Of a stretch of 64,000 nt of DNA, positions 12,878 to 24,497 are shown in pieces. Position 1 is the stretch's first letter. Each line of letters starts with the position of its first letter. Source of the stretch: Rhodeus uyekii (lineage: Eukaryota; Chordata; Actinopteri; Cypriniformes; Acheilognathidae); NCBI GenBank assembly GCA_037043235.1, contig JAWRVZ010000074.1:1201501-1265500 (forward strand), written 5' to 3'. The translations under genes and the position numbers were made by a program. The notes beneath the pieces were generated by a model. The model ran no database searches, had not been told where the DNA came from, and saw only the letters and a program-made list of their open reading frames with translations.

Positions 12878-14167
12878 GAGAGGAGAGATCTAGAAAGTAC
12901 ATGAGGTGTAATTAAATCACATATGTATGATGGTGCAGTTCCTTGTACAGCTTTATATGTTAAGATTAGAGTTTTAAAATCAATGCGGGCATGGACCGGA
13001 TGCCAGGGTAGGTTCTAGAGATGTGCTGATGAGTATGTGTGAGGACATGTACTGCTGCGTTCTGTTTGTATTGCAAATGCTTATTAGACTCGCTGGGAGG
13101 TCATTAAAAAGGGTAACAAATGCATGGACAAGCCTTTCTATATCAGGTAGAGAACGGACAGATCTAATCCTAGCAATATTCCTGAGATGAATTACACTAT
13201 TATCAAAGTGCAAATTGAAATTCCTGACATTACAGGTAGTTGTAGGTGTGCCAACAAGCAGGACCTCAGACTTGGCACCATTCAATTTAAGAAAATTTTG
13301 GAACATCCATAGTCTAATTTCCTGAAAACAGTCAGAAAGTGTTGCTGAGATACCTGTGATATTAGATGTCATACTAATATGTTTAGGTATCATCAGCATC
13401 AAAGTGGAAACCCAGACCATGTGTCCTAATAATCTGCCCTAGAGAAAGCATTTAAATACTAAACAGAGAAGGGCTAAGGACAGACCCCTGAGGAACACCA
13501 TGACAGACCTTACCGACATTAGATTTGTTGTTATCCAAGACAACAAACTGTGTATGATCAGTAAGAGAAGACATAAACCACTTCAGTACTGTAACCAGAA
13601 ATACCAAGCAATATCTGCAGTCTCTCAATCAATATAGAGTGACACACTGTATCAAAGGCTGCACTCAGATCTAAAAGTACCTAGATGGTAAGGACACCAA
13701 AGTCAACAAAAACGAGTTGTTCGTTTATAACTCGAAGCAAGGCAGTCTCAGTACCCAGATTGAAATAGTTCTGAAACATTTTGAAGACAAGTGAAAATTA
13801 AGTTGTGACAAAATCAAATACTACAGAACCTTTGCCAAAAGGAAGGTTAAATATGGACCTGTAGTTTGATAGAGCGAACATATCACACCCAGGCTTTTTG
13901 AGGACTGGTGTGATGCCAGCAACCTTAAGGGCTTGGGGAACAAATCCAGAAATCAGGGAAGTGTTGACAATATTCAAAATGAAAGGGCTGATATATGACA
14001 GACATTATTTGAAATCATAAGGCGGAATACGGTCAAGTACACATTTAGTTGAATTCATCTTCAAAATTAATTCAGAGATACTGTCAATGGTGACCGTAAA
14101 GCTAGAAAACTGATTTAACAGCACATTTGAGGTTCAGATCTCAGGAGGTAAAGATAGATCAATAGAA

Positions 14168-14222
14168 CAGAGAAACTTCCCCATTGTGGGACGAATAAAG
14201 GTAGAGTATATCTTATCTTATC
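14168..14222 (+). mobile_element. L2/Rex1-type LINE 3' end (TTATC tail)
   Basis: The sequence CTTCCCCATTGTGGGACGAA then TAAAGG and TATCTTATCTTATCT is the typical 3' terminus of fish Rex1/L2-type LINEs with a TTATC-repeat tail. Only about 50 bp are present. A second copy, in reverse, is at about 30998-31090. Confidence 0.75.
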
Positions 14223-14540
14223 TAATGGACTGATAAATGTTCTCAATCTTTTTGGCAAAAAATAAATAAAAAACTTCACTACTGCACAGATATACGTGAA
14301 TTGATAGGTTTAAGGAGTTTGTTGACTACCTTAAACAGCTTGTTTGTATTTGAAGCACCATCATGAATGAGATATACATGAGAGTAATATTCAGTTTGTG
14401 CAACTTTGAGGGCTTCACAATACAGAACCAATTGCTCATCGTATATACGTTTATGTCCATTAAGACCTGATTTTTTAAATTGCCGTTCCAGTGGCTGTTC
14501 TTAGCTTTAAGAGCCCTAAGTAATGAACCAGGGTGAAGAT

Positions 14541-15740
14541 TTTACAAATGAAACTGTGTGTTCCTTTTTAGGTGCCAGGACATCTAAAGTTGTGTTTACA
14601 TACCTTAAAATTTGGTTAAAACAATGTATCTTAGTCCATGTCTGTTTACAACAAATGTACAACTTTAAGAACACTAGCATATAGTTCACAGCTAAGAGAT
14701 GATACAAAAAAATCTCTGAAATAGATTTTATGGTGTGTTCATAAAATCAATATTTTATTTTATTTCAATTTTTATTCAAAAGATTATTCCAAAAATGTTA
14801 TTTAAAAAAATTCAAATTTTTATTTTAAGCAATAATTATTTTCCGTTGCAAAACAGAAATTCATGAACTGAGAGATGGCAGGAACCAGAGAAAAAGAACA
14901 GTTGACTGTTCTCATTAACAAGTATGAAACCTAAATTTAAATAGCGGTCAGCGAGAGCAATAAACTGTTTAATAGCTAATCCAAGCATTTAATATTACAT
15001 ATAATTATTATTTCATATACCTCTTTCTCTTCTCTCTCAGTGAATATTTTTTTAGAGCTTCAATGAGTTAATTACACATGATATGTGTAAAGTCAGGGGT
15101 CCTTGTCTCTATTTCCTGTAACTTTAATTAGCTCTCTCTAAGTCTAACATTGTATTTCTACCTCAGAGAGCTCCATACAGGAAACAAGGCATTACAGGAA
15201 TAGCTCTGCAACAAATGCTCAATGATTAACTAAAAACACTAGTATTATCCTTTAAATATGAAATCTGCTAAATATGAAAAAGTCAAAAACATCTTATATT
15301 TCTAAATTCTATTTTCCTTAAAGATAATCATTGAGATTTTTAAGGCACCTTGATATAACCATGGCACGACTTTTCTTGAATTTTTTTTATTTATATATTT
15401 ATTTATAATATATTCATAATGTATGTAGGAATGCATTTTTTGAAACATGCACCTTTTGAAATAATCAAATTGGTGGTTGCTCATGTGCTTTATTTCATCA
15501 CATTCTTTCATCCTTTGCCATCACTGTACAAGAATTCCCTGATTACATTGACATCGACAAAGACGTAGTTACTGATAGAAGCTTAGAAGCATTTGTTTTC
15601 AAGCAGACCGTTAAAGGCAAACATCAACAAAGCATTTTAGACTTTGTAAAGAAACCATAGTTACCGTGTGTATAATACTTTCTGAACTGTGTCCGAGTGA
15701 AATGACTGTTATGAGCGAATGTGTTTATGTGTGTTGTGAC
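14541..15740. other. intron sequence without recognised element
   Basis: AT-rich ptpru intron DNA. Short open frames have no similarity that I recognise. Confidence 0.6.
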
Positions 15741-15741
15741 T

Positions 15742-15815
15742 ATGTTTACATTTATTTACATTTACATTTATGCATTTGGCAGACACTTTTATCCAAAACG
15801 ATCCTGGTTATGTCG
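15742..15815 (-). mobile_element. Common fish retroposon 3'-end fragment
   Basis: Several TTTACA/ATTTAC units are followed by ATTTATGCATTTGGCAGACA then CTTTTATCC. This module recurs widely in teleost genomes as the 3' end of a retroposon; the ATTTAC repeats would be its tail. Confidence 0.55.
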
Positions 15816-16074
15816 ATCCTGGGTTATCTCCATGCTTTTCTGCAACCCCCTAGGCTAGAGATGCCCAAACTGGCCCGCGGTAACCTTTGATTTGGCCCGC
15901 CGTACCGTCCGAGGAGAGAGAGAAAGAGAGAGAGAGCCAGACAGAGAGCTACCCTCGACACAGATTGTCATTTCTAATTTGACAACAATTTTGCTTTGTT
16001 TTATAGTTGAACTACAACAAAGTAAACTGAAATTAAATGTTTAAATTGAATGTAAATTAATTATAAAATGTATT

Positions 16075-16300
16075 GTAAATGCGCAATTCAAGGCGCAGCA
16101 CTGCGTGCTTCTTGAGAAATCAAGGCAGTGGCACACAGACAAGAGATATTTTTAAAAAAAAGCTAGGGAAGATGAGTTTTTATTCACAGAAGTCAAATCA
16201 AAGGTCTATGTCTAGTTTGCAAACAGTCTGTTGCTGTTTAAAAAGAGTACAATATCCGTCGTCATTATGAAACAAAACATTCTAAAGCTTTCTCAAAGTA
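16075..16300 (+). pseudogene. hAT transposase N-terminus (BED finger) relic
   Basis: Reading across one frameshift and one stop, the plus strand gives CAIQGAALRA-like text, then EIFKKKLGK-like, EFLFTEVKSKVY and LVCKQSVAV, stop, KEYNIRRHYETKHSKA. The Cys-x2-Cys and His-x4-His spacing and the flanking residues are those of BED fingers in hAT-derived ZBED and GTF2IRD2-like proteins. Broken and inactive. Confidence 0.7.
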
Positions 16301-16414
16301 CAGCGGCAAGATGCGAAACAGCAGGCTAACGAGCTGCTTCCTGGACTTCGATCTGAACAGAGCACGCTGCTACGTCCTTCATCATCAGTGATACTGTCTC
16401 TCTGTTTGGCAGTA

Positions 16415-16862
16415 CAGTGATCCCTCGTTTGTTGTGGTTAATGTGGAACAGAACCCCTGCAATAGGTGAAAATCCGCGAAGTAGGATTGGCCAATCATCT
16501 TACGGGATACATTCACTCGTGCTCTCATTGGTAGAGCTCGCGCCGGGAACCAATCACATGTCTTGTCAAGTCACCTTTATTTATATAGCGCTTTTTACAC
16601 TGTAGATTGTTTCAAAGCAGCTTTACAGGAAAAACAATATAAACAAAGCTTGTCTGAGTGCTGTGAGCGTGTACAAAGCCTCTGAGATAGTTTCTCTCTT
16701 TGTCTGGCGTCTTGGGAAACTGTTTCTCTCCCATCACGATTAAACAACTCTGCTTTCTGCAATACGGCTGTACACGGCGGTATTTTTTACTTTTTATTTT
16801 TTTATGAATATTTTTGGAAAATCTGCGATGCATTGAAGCCGCGAAGTGGCGAGGGATTACTG
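16415..16862. mobile_element. Tigger/pogo-like MITE with TA duplication
   Basis: The inverted ends CAGTGATCCCTCGTTTGTTG and its partner (GCGAAGTGGCGAGGGATTACTG reversed) are flanked by TA at 16413-16414 and 16863-16864. It is 448 bp with no transposase. It contains a retroposon fragment TCAAGTCACCTTTATTTATA then TAGCGCTTTTTACACTG at about 16565-16625, common in cyprinid genomes. It sits between the two halves of the hAT relic. Confidence 0.85.
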
Positions 16863-17015
16863 TACCTACCTCTGCGAGCAGACTTTTAGTCTGAGTAACT
16901 TGAACAAGAGTAAACTAAGAAGCCACATAACTGACTCTCACCTACATAATATCTTGTCTTTGTCTGTAAGTCAGCTACAGACCAATCTTGAAAAACTTCT
17001 GAAAAATCTAATGAG
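16863..17015 (+). pseudogene. hAT transposase C-terminus (hATC) relic
   Basis: The plus-strand frame reads YLCEQTFSLSNLNKSKLRSH then ITDSHLHNILSLSVSQLQTN, which matches the hATC dimerisation region (family pattern CEQLFS-MN-IKSK-RSRLTD-HL). It is separated from the BED part by the MITE and by a large internal deletion. Confidence 0.75.
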
Positions 17016-17732
17016 CTTCATATCTCTTATTAGGTCACTGGCATTGCAACCACATAGTTTTATTATTGATTGTGTATTTGGCACTGAACTGTATTGTACA
17101 TTGAACACTTGGGATTGTTGCCCATTTAAAGTGTTAATTAAAATGCAAAGCTTTACAAATAAAACTGCATTAGTTAATCGGATTAAATATTTTTTTATAT
17201 TTATTTAAAATTGTATTAAATAAATAAACCCATAGCAACTTTAATGTAATACAGTTTGATTTATGATGCAAAATTTACTTTTGGCCCACGGCTGTCACAT
17301 CTTCACTAAACCAGCACTCTTATTTTGCCTTTTTTCAGTCACATGTTCATTTTGTTCTAGATCTTTCTGTCACCCATCAGTTGTCATAGTCACTAATCAT
17401 CACAGGTGTTTGTCTTTTGTTAATCACTGTTAGTATATTTAGTTCTCCTTGTTCACTCCTTAGTTGTCAGTTGTTGTTTGTGTAGACTTCATGTTGGTTT
17501 GAACCTTGTTTGTGCAAACTACATGTGTGTTAGAACATTATGTTAGTTTCACTGCTGTTGCGTCATCCTTGCATTCTTTATTAAAGTCCCGTTGGATCAT
17601 CTTCTGTCTTCGTCCCTTGCCTATAACCGTGACAGAACAACTGACCAAGGTTTGTCGCCTAAAAAAGATTTTTTGAAGATGGATTTTTGAATCGAGTTCA
17701 TCTCCATTGCCCATAGAAATACGAAGTTCCTC

Positions 17733-17936
17733 ATGTTCACAATGGAGATCAGCGCGCTCGCTGCATTGTCACCCTTTGATGACGCGACACTGAATTCGCT
17801 GTTATGGATCAGGGCAAACTACCATCAAAAGAGGAAACTCCCAGACACCACAGGACTTCGCTGGCAGGAAGCCGTAATTAGGTGTCTGGAGAGCGAATAC
17901 CCCCAGTCCAGACAGCCATCTAGTCTCTCCTCCTGA
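17733..17936 (+). CDS. Conserved short ORF of the LTR element
   Basis: A 67-codon frame directly after the left LTR reads MEISALAALSPFDDATLNSL, then LWIRANYHQKRKLPDTTGLR and WQEAVIRCLESEYPQSRQPS. The minus-strand element at 28958-29973 encodes a recognisable relative (FSSLDDETLKALFWFGANHH then QLRDLLDTTGL). The shared DD-TL--L-W--ANYH and LPDTTGL pattern shows it was once under selection within the element family. Function unknown; a gag-like role is only a guess from its position. Confidence 0.6.
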   Translation: MFTMEISALAALSPFDDATLNSLLWIRANYHQKRKLPDTTGLRWQEAVIRCLESEYPQSRQPSSLSS

Positions 17937-17937
17937 G

Positions 17938-18625
17938 CCTGCCGCTCGTCAGCAAGCGCCGATTCCCGTGCCTCGCCGGTCAGTGCAAGATCCAGAGATC
18001 CGCCAGCCAGAGCCTGATCCAGAGATCCGCCAGCCAGAGCCTGATCCAGAGATCCGCCAGCCAGAGCCAGAGCCAGAGCTCCCGGACCTTCAGGACCTCC
18101 CTTAGCCGGAACCGCCGGCCCTGCCAGACCCGGACCTCCCTTCGCCGGAGCAGTCGGCTGACCTGGACCTCCCTTGGCCGGAACCGCCGGCCAACCTGGA
18201 GCTCTGGCTACAGGACCTTGCAGACTTCCCACCCAGCCTCCCTCTCCCACCTCCTCTATTGGGTCAGCACTCAGCACCTCCTCTGCCAGTGTCCTGCGCC
18301 CCATTGCTGGCTCCCGTTAACACCTGGGAGCCGCCATGTGTCGACGGGTCACCGTCATCGGAAGGCGCTGAGGGGATCCGGATTTCGCCTCAAACCTCAG
18401 GACCCTGCACTCCACCTCGGCCCGTCAACACATCGGCTACGCCTTAGCTCCTCCCTCCCTCAGCTCCACCGATGTCCCTCTGCCAAACGTCTTCATCGGG
18501 TTCCCTCGTCCCTCCGGCTCCGCCTTGGTCTGTCATCACCTGGCCTCCACCTTTGGCTCCAACTGGCTCCTCCTTCCCCCTGGCTCCACCTTGGTCCTCG
18601 GTCACACGGCCTTCGACTTCGAGTT
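17938..18625 (+). pseudogene. Proline-rich internal coding relic of the LTR element
   Basis: Downstream of the short ORF the plus strand encodes Pro-rich text: a 9-residue repeat PEPDPEIRQ from three 27-bp tandem units at about 17989-18069, then PWPEPPANLELWLQDLADFP and many PP, PAPP and LAPP runs, with stops. Similar proline-rich sequence occurs in the second copy (PDLPEPLPDPLPDLPEPL). I do not recognise a function. Confidence 0.5.
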
Positions 18626-18875
18626 GTTGTTCGTGTAGACTTCATGTTGGTTTGAACCTTGTTTGTGCAAACTACATGTGTGTTAGAACATTATGTTAGT
18701 TTCACTGCTGTTGCGTCATCCTTGCATTCTTTATTAAAGTCCCGTTGGATCGTCTTCTGTCTTCGTCCCTTGCCTACAACCGTGACAAAGGCTCTCAAGT
18801 TTGATTTTTGGCCCTTCATGGGAAAAAGATTGGGCACCCCTGCCCTAAGCCGTCAACACAACGGGTCCCACTGTG

Positions 18876-18877
<2 letters not shown>

Positions 18878-18913
<36 letters not shown>
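18878..18913. repeat. (TA)n(CA)n microsatellite
   Basis: A compound dinucleotide array, TA repeats followed by CA repeats, in intron DNA just outside the hAT element. Confidence 0.9.
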
Positions 18914-19931
18914 TTACATATATGTTTATTTCTTTCATTTTGGTGTGAAATTTGACCCTGATGTTTTGGTGAGCCATTCTGTGTTTACACATTTAGAGCT
19001 GCTTGAGACAGTAAATGCCCAGTCAACCTTAAACTGAATGCCCACAGACCACCATACAGAGCCCTGTCTCCCAGAGTCCTCAAGACAAATCAACTTGATT
19101 ACACTAATTAATGAGACACATCTACGAAAACTCCCACAGGCCTGATGAGGAATGGCCTAACAGTTGGATATGACACACACATACACCAAACAGAGCCACA
19201 TCCTCTAAGAACTCAAACTTGACCTTTGAAATAAATTTTATATGAGGACCAAGAGAAAACAGCAACAGAAAAGCATAAAAATAAAAACATAATGAATGAT
19301 AAAGAGATTAAAAAAGAGAATATAATTAGTTTGTGTTAGCTTCTATAGTTTATTATGCAATATTAATAAGGAACTAGATGATTTTGAATAACCTAAGGTT
19401 AGAATGATGTCCAAAAGAATTAAATGTTAATTTTGCATATTTTCTGATTCAAACAAAATTTGATATCTTAAAGTCTATAAATATAATATATTATAAAATG
19501 AATTCAAAGTACATAATATTCCATTACATACAAAAATGAATGAATGATCTTAAATAATTTAAATAATAACTGATTATAATCATCATGGACTCTGCCACAC
19601 CCCTTGCACCAGACATTCACTTTCCATCCACTCGTTCCCAGTCACCCTAATACTGAGCACCCGCACTTGCAGCCAAACAAAGCACACTATATCACCAGTC
19701 CTCACCCAGCAGTCAGAGTCTGGTCTCATTTATGATGACAGACTCCCTCCTAGAAAGACTCCTTCCGAGAGTTCCACGTTCCCCAAGACCATCTTCACCT
19801 ACCGCCTTCAGATTGGCCTGTGTTTCCACATATCTTGTAATCACTCTTTACGTGCCGTGTCTACCAATCAAGTTTGCCTTGCACATAGGTCTGTGTCTGT
19901 GCTGCCATTGTAACAATAATATAATATAATA
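18914..19931. other. intron sequence without recognised element
   Basis: AT-rich intron DNA. No ends, tails or coding motifs were recognised. Confidence 0.6.
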
Positions 19932-21082
19932 CAGTGGAGTTCGGTTATGTCGATGGCCTCGTGGGTGGCAAAAAAAACGTTGAGATAACCGTTTATCAAG
20001 ATAACCCATATCTAATATATTAACATATAATAGTGATTTTCCCACATATAACCCGCAGACACAGATAATTCGCACACTAGCCAGCGGGTTTTGGGTTTTG
20101 TGTAAAAAATCGTTGGCATAACCCGCACCCATACATTGTTGAACTTTTTTGTGTAAGATCACATTTCGAATTTCAAATGTTGCTCGCATGACGTAAATTA
20201 TCCATAACTGTTCAGGCTCGGTACACAGTGCTTGTGCGCGAAATTCACACAATAAGAAAACAAACACAAGTCAGAATCAGAAGAAAAACAAAAAGCAGTC
20301 TCTCCCGCTGAGCTGGGAGCGTGCGCTTCTCTACCTTTAAGAAGCGTGTCGGATGAGATGAGAAGAGCCCACCCCCTTCTTGCATGATTGACAGGTCAGA
20401 CAGTCTATCAGCGCCAGCTGTCAGAGTGATAGTGGAAGTGCAGTTGTGAAAGTGATATTGCAAGTGCCAAAGACAACAACCCTCGCAAGAACGAAAAATG
20501 AACACTTATTGATGTACTTGATGTGAGTTATTAAACGAGAATGTACATGCTCGTGTTTTTGGTGTCTTTTTACATAACAGTGTTGAAGCGATCGACATTC
20601 ATCTAAAAAAAAATACATACAGTGTAGTGTGTATATGTTTGCTAACAACAAAAGGCATATGTAAAACCACCACAATAAAAACCACCTTCGATCCTTTTAC
20701 AAACCTTTAATTATATTCTCCAACTATGCAAACACAAAGATTGCTCACAATATCACAACAAACGTGCGATGCTACAGCGTGTTATCCCTCAGATGAGATC
20801 AACGACAGGGAGTGAACTGTCTTTGGAGTTAGCAGACCGTGGTCCATGTGCAAGGCAATCTCAGCGCATACGCAGTAAACAAGTTATGCTAATTAGTCAC
20901 GATGCATGTCAAGTGCCGATTTTTTCCCTCTTTTATGTTCGAGATATTAGATTTCGGCGACATTAACGAATCGACATAACCTACAAGAAAAGGCTAAGAC
21001 AAATAGGAAGTTTGGCGGTTCCACTTCAAAAACGAGGAGGATTGGCGAGTTAACCGTGACTCGAGATAAGTGAACTCCACTG
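19932..21082. mobile_element. Tigger-like element with nested MITE
   Basis: The inverted ends CAGTGGAGTTCGGTTATGTC and CAGTGGAGTTCACTTATCTC (from the right end) are flanked by TA at 19930-19931 and 21083-21084. The right-hand part (about 20930-21060) matches the fragment at 58880-59115. From about 20024 to about 20500 it holds a second MITE that matches the one at 34538-35174, including TCCATAACTGTTCAGGCTCG then GTACACAGTGCTTGTGCGCG. No transposase frame remains. Confidence 0.8.
20024..20500. mobile_element. Nested MITE, same family as 34538-35174
   Basis: It begins near ATAGTGATTTTCCCACATAT and shares long near-identical stretches with 34560-34800. It has a single copy of the block that is tandemly triplicated in the other member. 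The right boundary is approximate. Confidence 0.65.
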
Positions 21083-21084
21083 TA

Positions 21085-21454
21085 TAATACAATATAGTTA
21101 TGTACAATATACCTGTCGTGTCAATCACTGACCTCATTAATCTTGTCACCTGTGTTCCATCATTCCTTGTGCATTTAAGGCCTCATGTTTTACTCTTTCC
21201 GAAATAAATGTTAAAAAAAATAAAAATAAAAACTGTGTGGCTTTACTAACTAATATTTTTTAGCACATCTATGAGCTGGAGTACATGTAAAAATGGCATT
21301 GGTCAATATAATGTCCCGGTAAAAATACAGAATAAAAACAAGTTTCATGGATACAGCCTCATGCAAAAAAAGTCAATGATTATTTATATGCAAACTTTCA
21401 TCTGTCATTAATTTAATTCAGTAAATATGAATCCATCAGTTGTCTGAGATTTAC
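21085..21454 (-). other. ptpru intron next to a donor
   Basis: Short AT-rich intron stretch with an A-run at about 21213-21231. Nothing recognised. Confidence 0.6.
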
Positions 21455-21748
21455 CTGCACACTTGGTTCTGCTGACCAGCGGGGGACCAGGTGGGCCGGT
21501 TCCACCTTCTCCAGGTCTAGTGAGAAGAACGCTGATTCGATACTCTGTATCTGGTTCCAGGTGCCAGACTTTATACGTTAGTGAGTTGACTCCATGTGTT
21601 TCAGACCATGGAGAATGACTCGCCCTGTACACAATCTCTCTGCGAATCACTGGTCCATCGCCCACTATAGAGTTAGTGTTGAGTTGGATGATCAGATAGG
21701 TGGGGCCAGAGCGCAGGAGCTGGGGTGGAGCAATAGGTGTGGGTGGGA
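21455..21748 (-). CDS. ptpru: ptpru exon: first fibronectin III domain
   Basis: A 294-bp minus-strand exon. The acceptor TTTTAG ends at 21749 and the donor GTAAAT starts at 21454. It starts and ends within codons (two bases, then one base left over), which fits the exons at 26004-26181 and 10729-11052. The peptide reads PPTPIAPPQLLRSGPTYLII, then QLNTNSIVGDGPVIRREIVY, and later YKVWHLEPDTEYRISVLLTR and PGEGGTGPPGPPLVSRTKCA. This is the Ig-to-FN3 linker and first FN3 repeat of type IIB receptor phosphatases. RREI-YR and PPLVSRTKC favour PTPRU over PTPRM, K and T. The exon length equals that remembered for the family. Confidence 0.97.
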
Positions 21749-23720
21749 CTAAAAAAGAGTAGAGGAGAAGAAAGAAATAGACTTGAAACAGGATGCATTT
21801 GGACAGGAATCACCCTTTATTTGGCCTTAGTCTGTGCTAAATGGTGATAAAATATAAATAAATAACCCACAATGAAATAAGACAAAAAAAATTAAGAATC
21901 TTGTTCAAAATGAACTTCAGGTGTTTGTTTCCTATTTGATAGGGTTTGACAGCACATTTAAGTCTTATGTCAACAATGTGTTTAGTGTTTAGGATTAATA
22001 GTGTCTATTTAACTTATATTACATTACTGTGAAAAGATCAGCTACATTTCTGAACAGCCTTGTTGCAGTTTAGTTTTAATAAAAGTAATTTATTGACAGT
22101 AGAGGAAGTTTTGGAACTTATATTTTCATTGTATTTTGAACTCTTTTGTTGCAAAATATTAAATAAATGTGATATATTCTGAATCTGCAGTCAGAATTAT
22201 ATTTAAATTATTAGATTTTGTAATAATACAATTTTTTAATTTAAAAATAATAAAAAGGTGCATGAGTGGACTTATACATATTCAAGCCACACAGCTGGCT
22301 TGACCGGTAGCTACAGCAGCAGAAGTTGTAGAAAGAATCACAGTCAACTGGTTTCTGCGTTCCCTTCCCCAGCCTCACCGCCGAGCGGTGGGATTCACCA
22401 ATCCCACAACATTGAGAGAAGTTGTTGAGGCAGCGGAACTTTAAAAAGCATCACTTGCAAGAGACATAGGGGAAAGAGCTATGTCTTCAGCAGAAAAACA
22501 GATGGATTGTTGAGGATGTTCTCCGGTTAATCAGGTCTGTTAAGGGTCATTCCCACCCCCACCCCATTAACAGTTCTCGTTTCCATCAACAGAACCCACA
22601 ACGGGTAAAAAAGGGGGGGATTTGGTGGGTCACCAGCAGCTTGTCAAGTGTCGGCACTGGCAACAGCTCATGGAGTTCATCACCTATACAGGGATATTAA
22701 CCCTGGTGGAAATAGAAGAGGGGCAGAATGTTCTCTCAAATGAGACTAACGATTGTGTTGTTGTCGTTTTTTCCCAACAGAGAGTGATTAACGGGAGAGC
22801 AGTGCTCTACCCAGAACGGATGCTCTACCCAGACTAAACATAAATTTTGTTTGTTGGACTTTCACCTTCACCTTTCACCTGCAAATGTAATACATGCTAA
22901 CTGATGTGTGTTAAGCAAATCAAAATATGAGTTGAAGTACAATAGAAGTACTGAATGAAGAAGTACAGCAAATCTGTATTAGTTTGATTTGCTCTTTTAT
23001 TCGCTTGTGTGTGTAATCAAAGTTGTAACTAAAACAGAATGATGTAAATGCAGCTCACTTCAGCAGCTAATAATGGAAGTTAAAAATAAAACATAGCCAA
23101 TTTAAAGTATGCAATTCACCCCACCGGAACAAAACACAACAGTGATTATTCCTTTTGTTTTGTGGATTTTCAATGACAATACTTCAGTTCTAGAAGAAAC
23201 AACTCGCGACTCAATCACTTGTTCAATCATGCCACTGTCACAAGAGGCACTTGGGTACTAGGGCCATAATTAGGAAACCTGGGGTCATTTGCATAACTGA
23301 TTGTGCCAGTAATTCTGTTATTTTCAGGTGAGATATGTCACTGATTGATGGATATGACCGTAATCAGTCAAACAGTTCTGTAGAGTGCTCTAGTCAAAGA
23401 AGTTATAACTCACTCAAGTTTTGGCTTTTGAGAAGAGATCTTTAAGTGGGGATGTGGTATTACAGTAAATCAGGGAGACACAATCAGGTGTTGTATTTTG
23501 ATTGGAAATTCAGAGGGATAAAAATAATCCAGAATGTTCTGTGCTTTAAGAAGATAACTTGGCAATACCAGAGAATAATGGCTGACTGCTAGCCTGATAA
23601 ACCCGACAATATCTGGGATTTGTAAATTAGTAAATTTGGCATTGGCCAAAAACCTTGCCTTTATGAAGTGTAAATGTATGGGATTTATTGTTCATTATTC
23701 TAGTAGAGAACAACATCTAT
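21749..23720. other. intron sequence with one gag-like scrap
   Basis: AT-rich intron apart from the gag-like segment listed separately at 22328-22441. A short open frame at 22622-22837 may belong to the same retroelement, but I could not assign it. Confidence 0.5.
22328..22441 (+). pseudogene. Retroelement gag-like fragment
   Basis: The plus strand reads VERITVNWFLRSLPQPHRRA then VGFTNPTTLREVVEAAEL without a stop. The pattern FLRSLP, RRAVG and TL-EVVEAAEL resembles the capsid or SCAN-like C-terminal part of fish LTR-retroelement Gag proteins. Only about 38 residues are recognisable, so this is a fragment and the element type is not assigned. Confidence 0.45.
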
Positions 23721-23723
23721 CAT

Positions 23724-23950
23724 ATAGTCATGGCCAAAATTGTTGGCACCCCTGAAGTTTTTCCAGAAAATCAGAAAAAGTAGTGCAAACAGAAATGTAT
23801 TGCATTAACACATTTTGCTATACACATGTTTATTCTCTTTGTGTGTATTGGATAATAATATATATATTTAATATATATATTAAATAATAATTAATATATA
23901 TATATCTCTTTGTGTGTATTGGATATATATATAATTTTTTTTACATAATT
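23724..23950. mobile_element. Tc1-like terminal fragment
   Basis: The sequence ATAGTCATGGCCAAAATTGT then TGGCACCCCTGAAGTTTTTC resembles the end of fish Tc1-type elements. No partner end or transposase was seen; a TATATA-rich expansion follows at about 23860-23940. Partial copy. Confidence 0.55.
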
Positions 23951-24497
23951 TCACACAAAACTCAAAAAAGGGGCTAAATAATGGTGCAAATGCCAGTAAA
24001 TTGATTAGCATAAAGTGTAGTAAATCACCTTGCATGATTTAATGCATACTTAAGAACAATCATCAATCAATTGAACATTTAATTGGCCAATTGTATAGAC
24101 ACAAGTAACACATTTTAAAGGGGAGCTATTATGAAATTCACTTTTACATGGTGTTTGAACACTGATGTTTGTACCTACAATGGTAAAAATCCACCTACTT
24201 CTTTTTTCTATTCCCCATAAATCAGAAACAGTGTCTAAAAATATGAATGGGGATTCTAAGATTTTCTGTGGCCCTATTCAGAAAAGGAGGCAAGGAGCAG
24301 CAGATATTTTAAATTTAAAAGTACACAAGATACAAACTTGTTTTTTCTCACACCCAAAATTGAGGCAAACAGGACAGTAATATATTATCTGAGGTATTTT
24401 TGAACTAAAACTTTACAGACACATTATGGTAACACCAGATATTTATATTACACCATAAAAAATGCATAATAAGTTCCCTTTAAGTTATTTATAAATA

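Larger units (their letters stand above)
11920..14540 (-). pseudogene. Degenerate CR1/L2-like LINE, split by an LTR
   Basis: Minus-strand reverse transcriptase remains. Motif A VLLDLSAAFDTV lies near 13630-13690, motif B GVPQGSVLSP near 13475-13505, and a conserved block IRLWMFQNFLKLNGAKSEVL and LVGTPTTTCN at 13230-13330. The C-terminal block ERVYSVAVPRLWNTLPL sits at about 11950-12020. The reading frame is broken many times. Between the C-terminal block and the rest lies a solo LTR (12098-12877). A roughly 50-bp L2/Rex1 3' end is inserted near 14170-14221. Old and inactive. Confidence 0.75.
17293..18787 (+). mobile_element. Non-autonomous LTR element with proline-rich internal region
   Basis: The left LTR runs about 17293-17635 (TGTCACATC to CCGTGACA). 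A right repeat matching only its 3' part starts near 18623 and ends CCGTGACA at 18787. ATTAAAG polyadenylation-like signals lie near each end. The flanks ACGGC and AAGGC are a probable 5-bp duplication with one change. The internal region starts GAACAACTGACC and encodes a short gag-like or unknown protein and a proline-rich stretch; no pol was found. The second copy at 28958-29973 has the same internal start and the same peptide motif. Confidence 0.75.
15856..18842 (+). mobile_element. hAT transposon fossil with nested insertions
   Basis: The left end TAGAGATGCCCAAACTGGCC and the right end TTGGGCACCCCTG are inverted partners. They are flanked by near-identical 8-bp duplications, CCCTAGGC (15848-15855) and CCCTAAGC (18843-18850), as expected for hAT elements. 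Inside are remains of a hAT transposase: a BED-type finger near 16195-16290 and the hATC C-terminus near 16860-17010. A Tigger-like MITE (16415-16862) and an LTR element (17293-18787) were inserted later. Once these are removed only about 1.0 kb of hAT remains, so most of the transposase was lost. Confidence 0.85.

Noticed and set aside
18218..18699. 145-residue and overlapping proline-rich frames as genes
   Set aside because: They lie in the internal region of a non-autonomous LTR element, in several competing frames.
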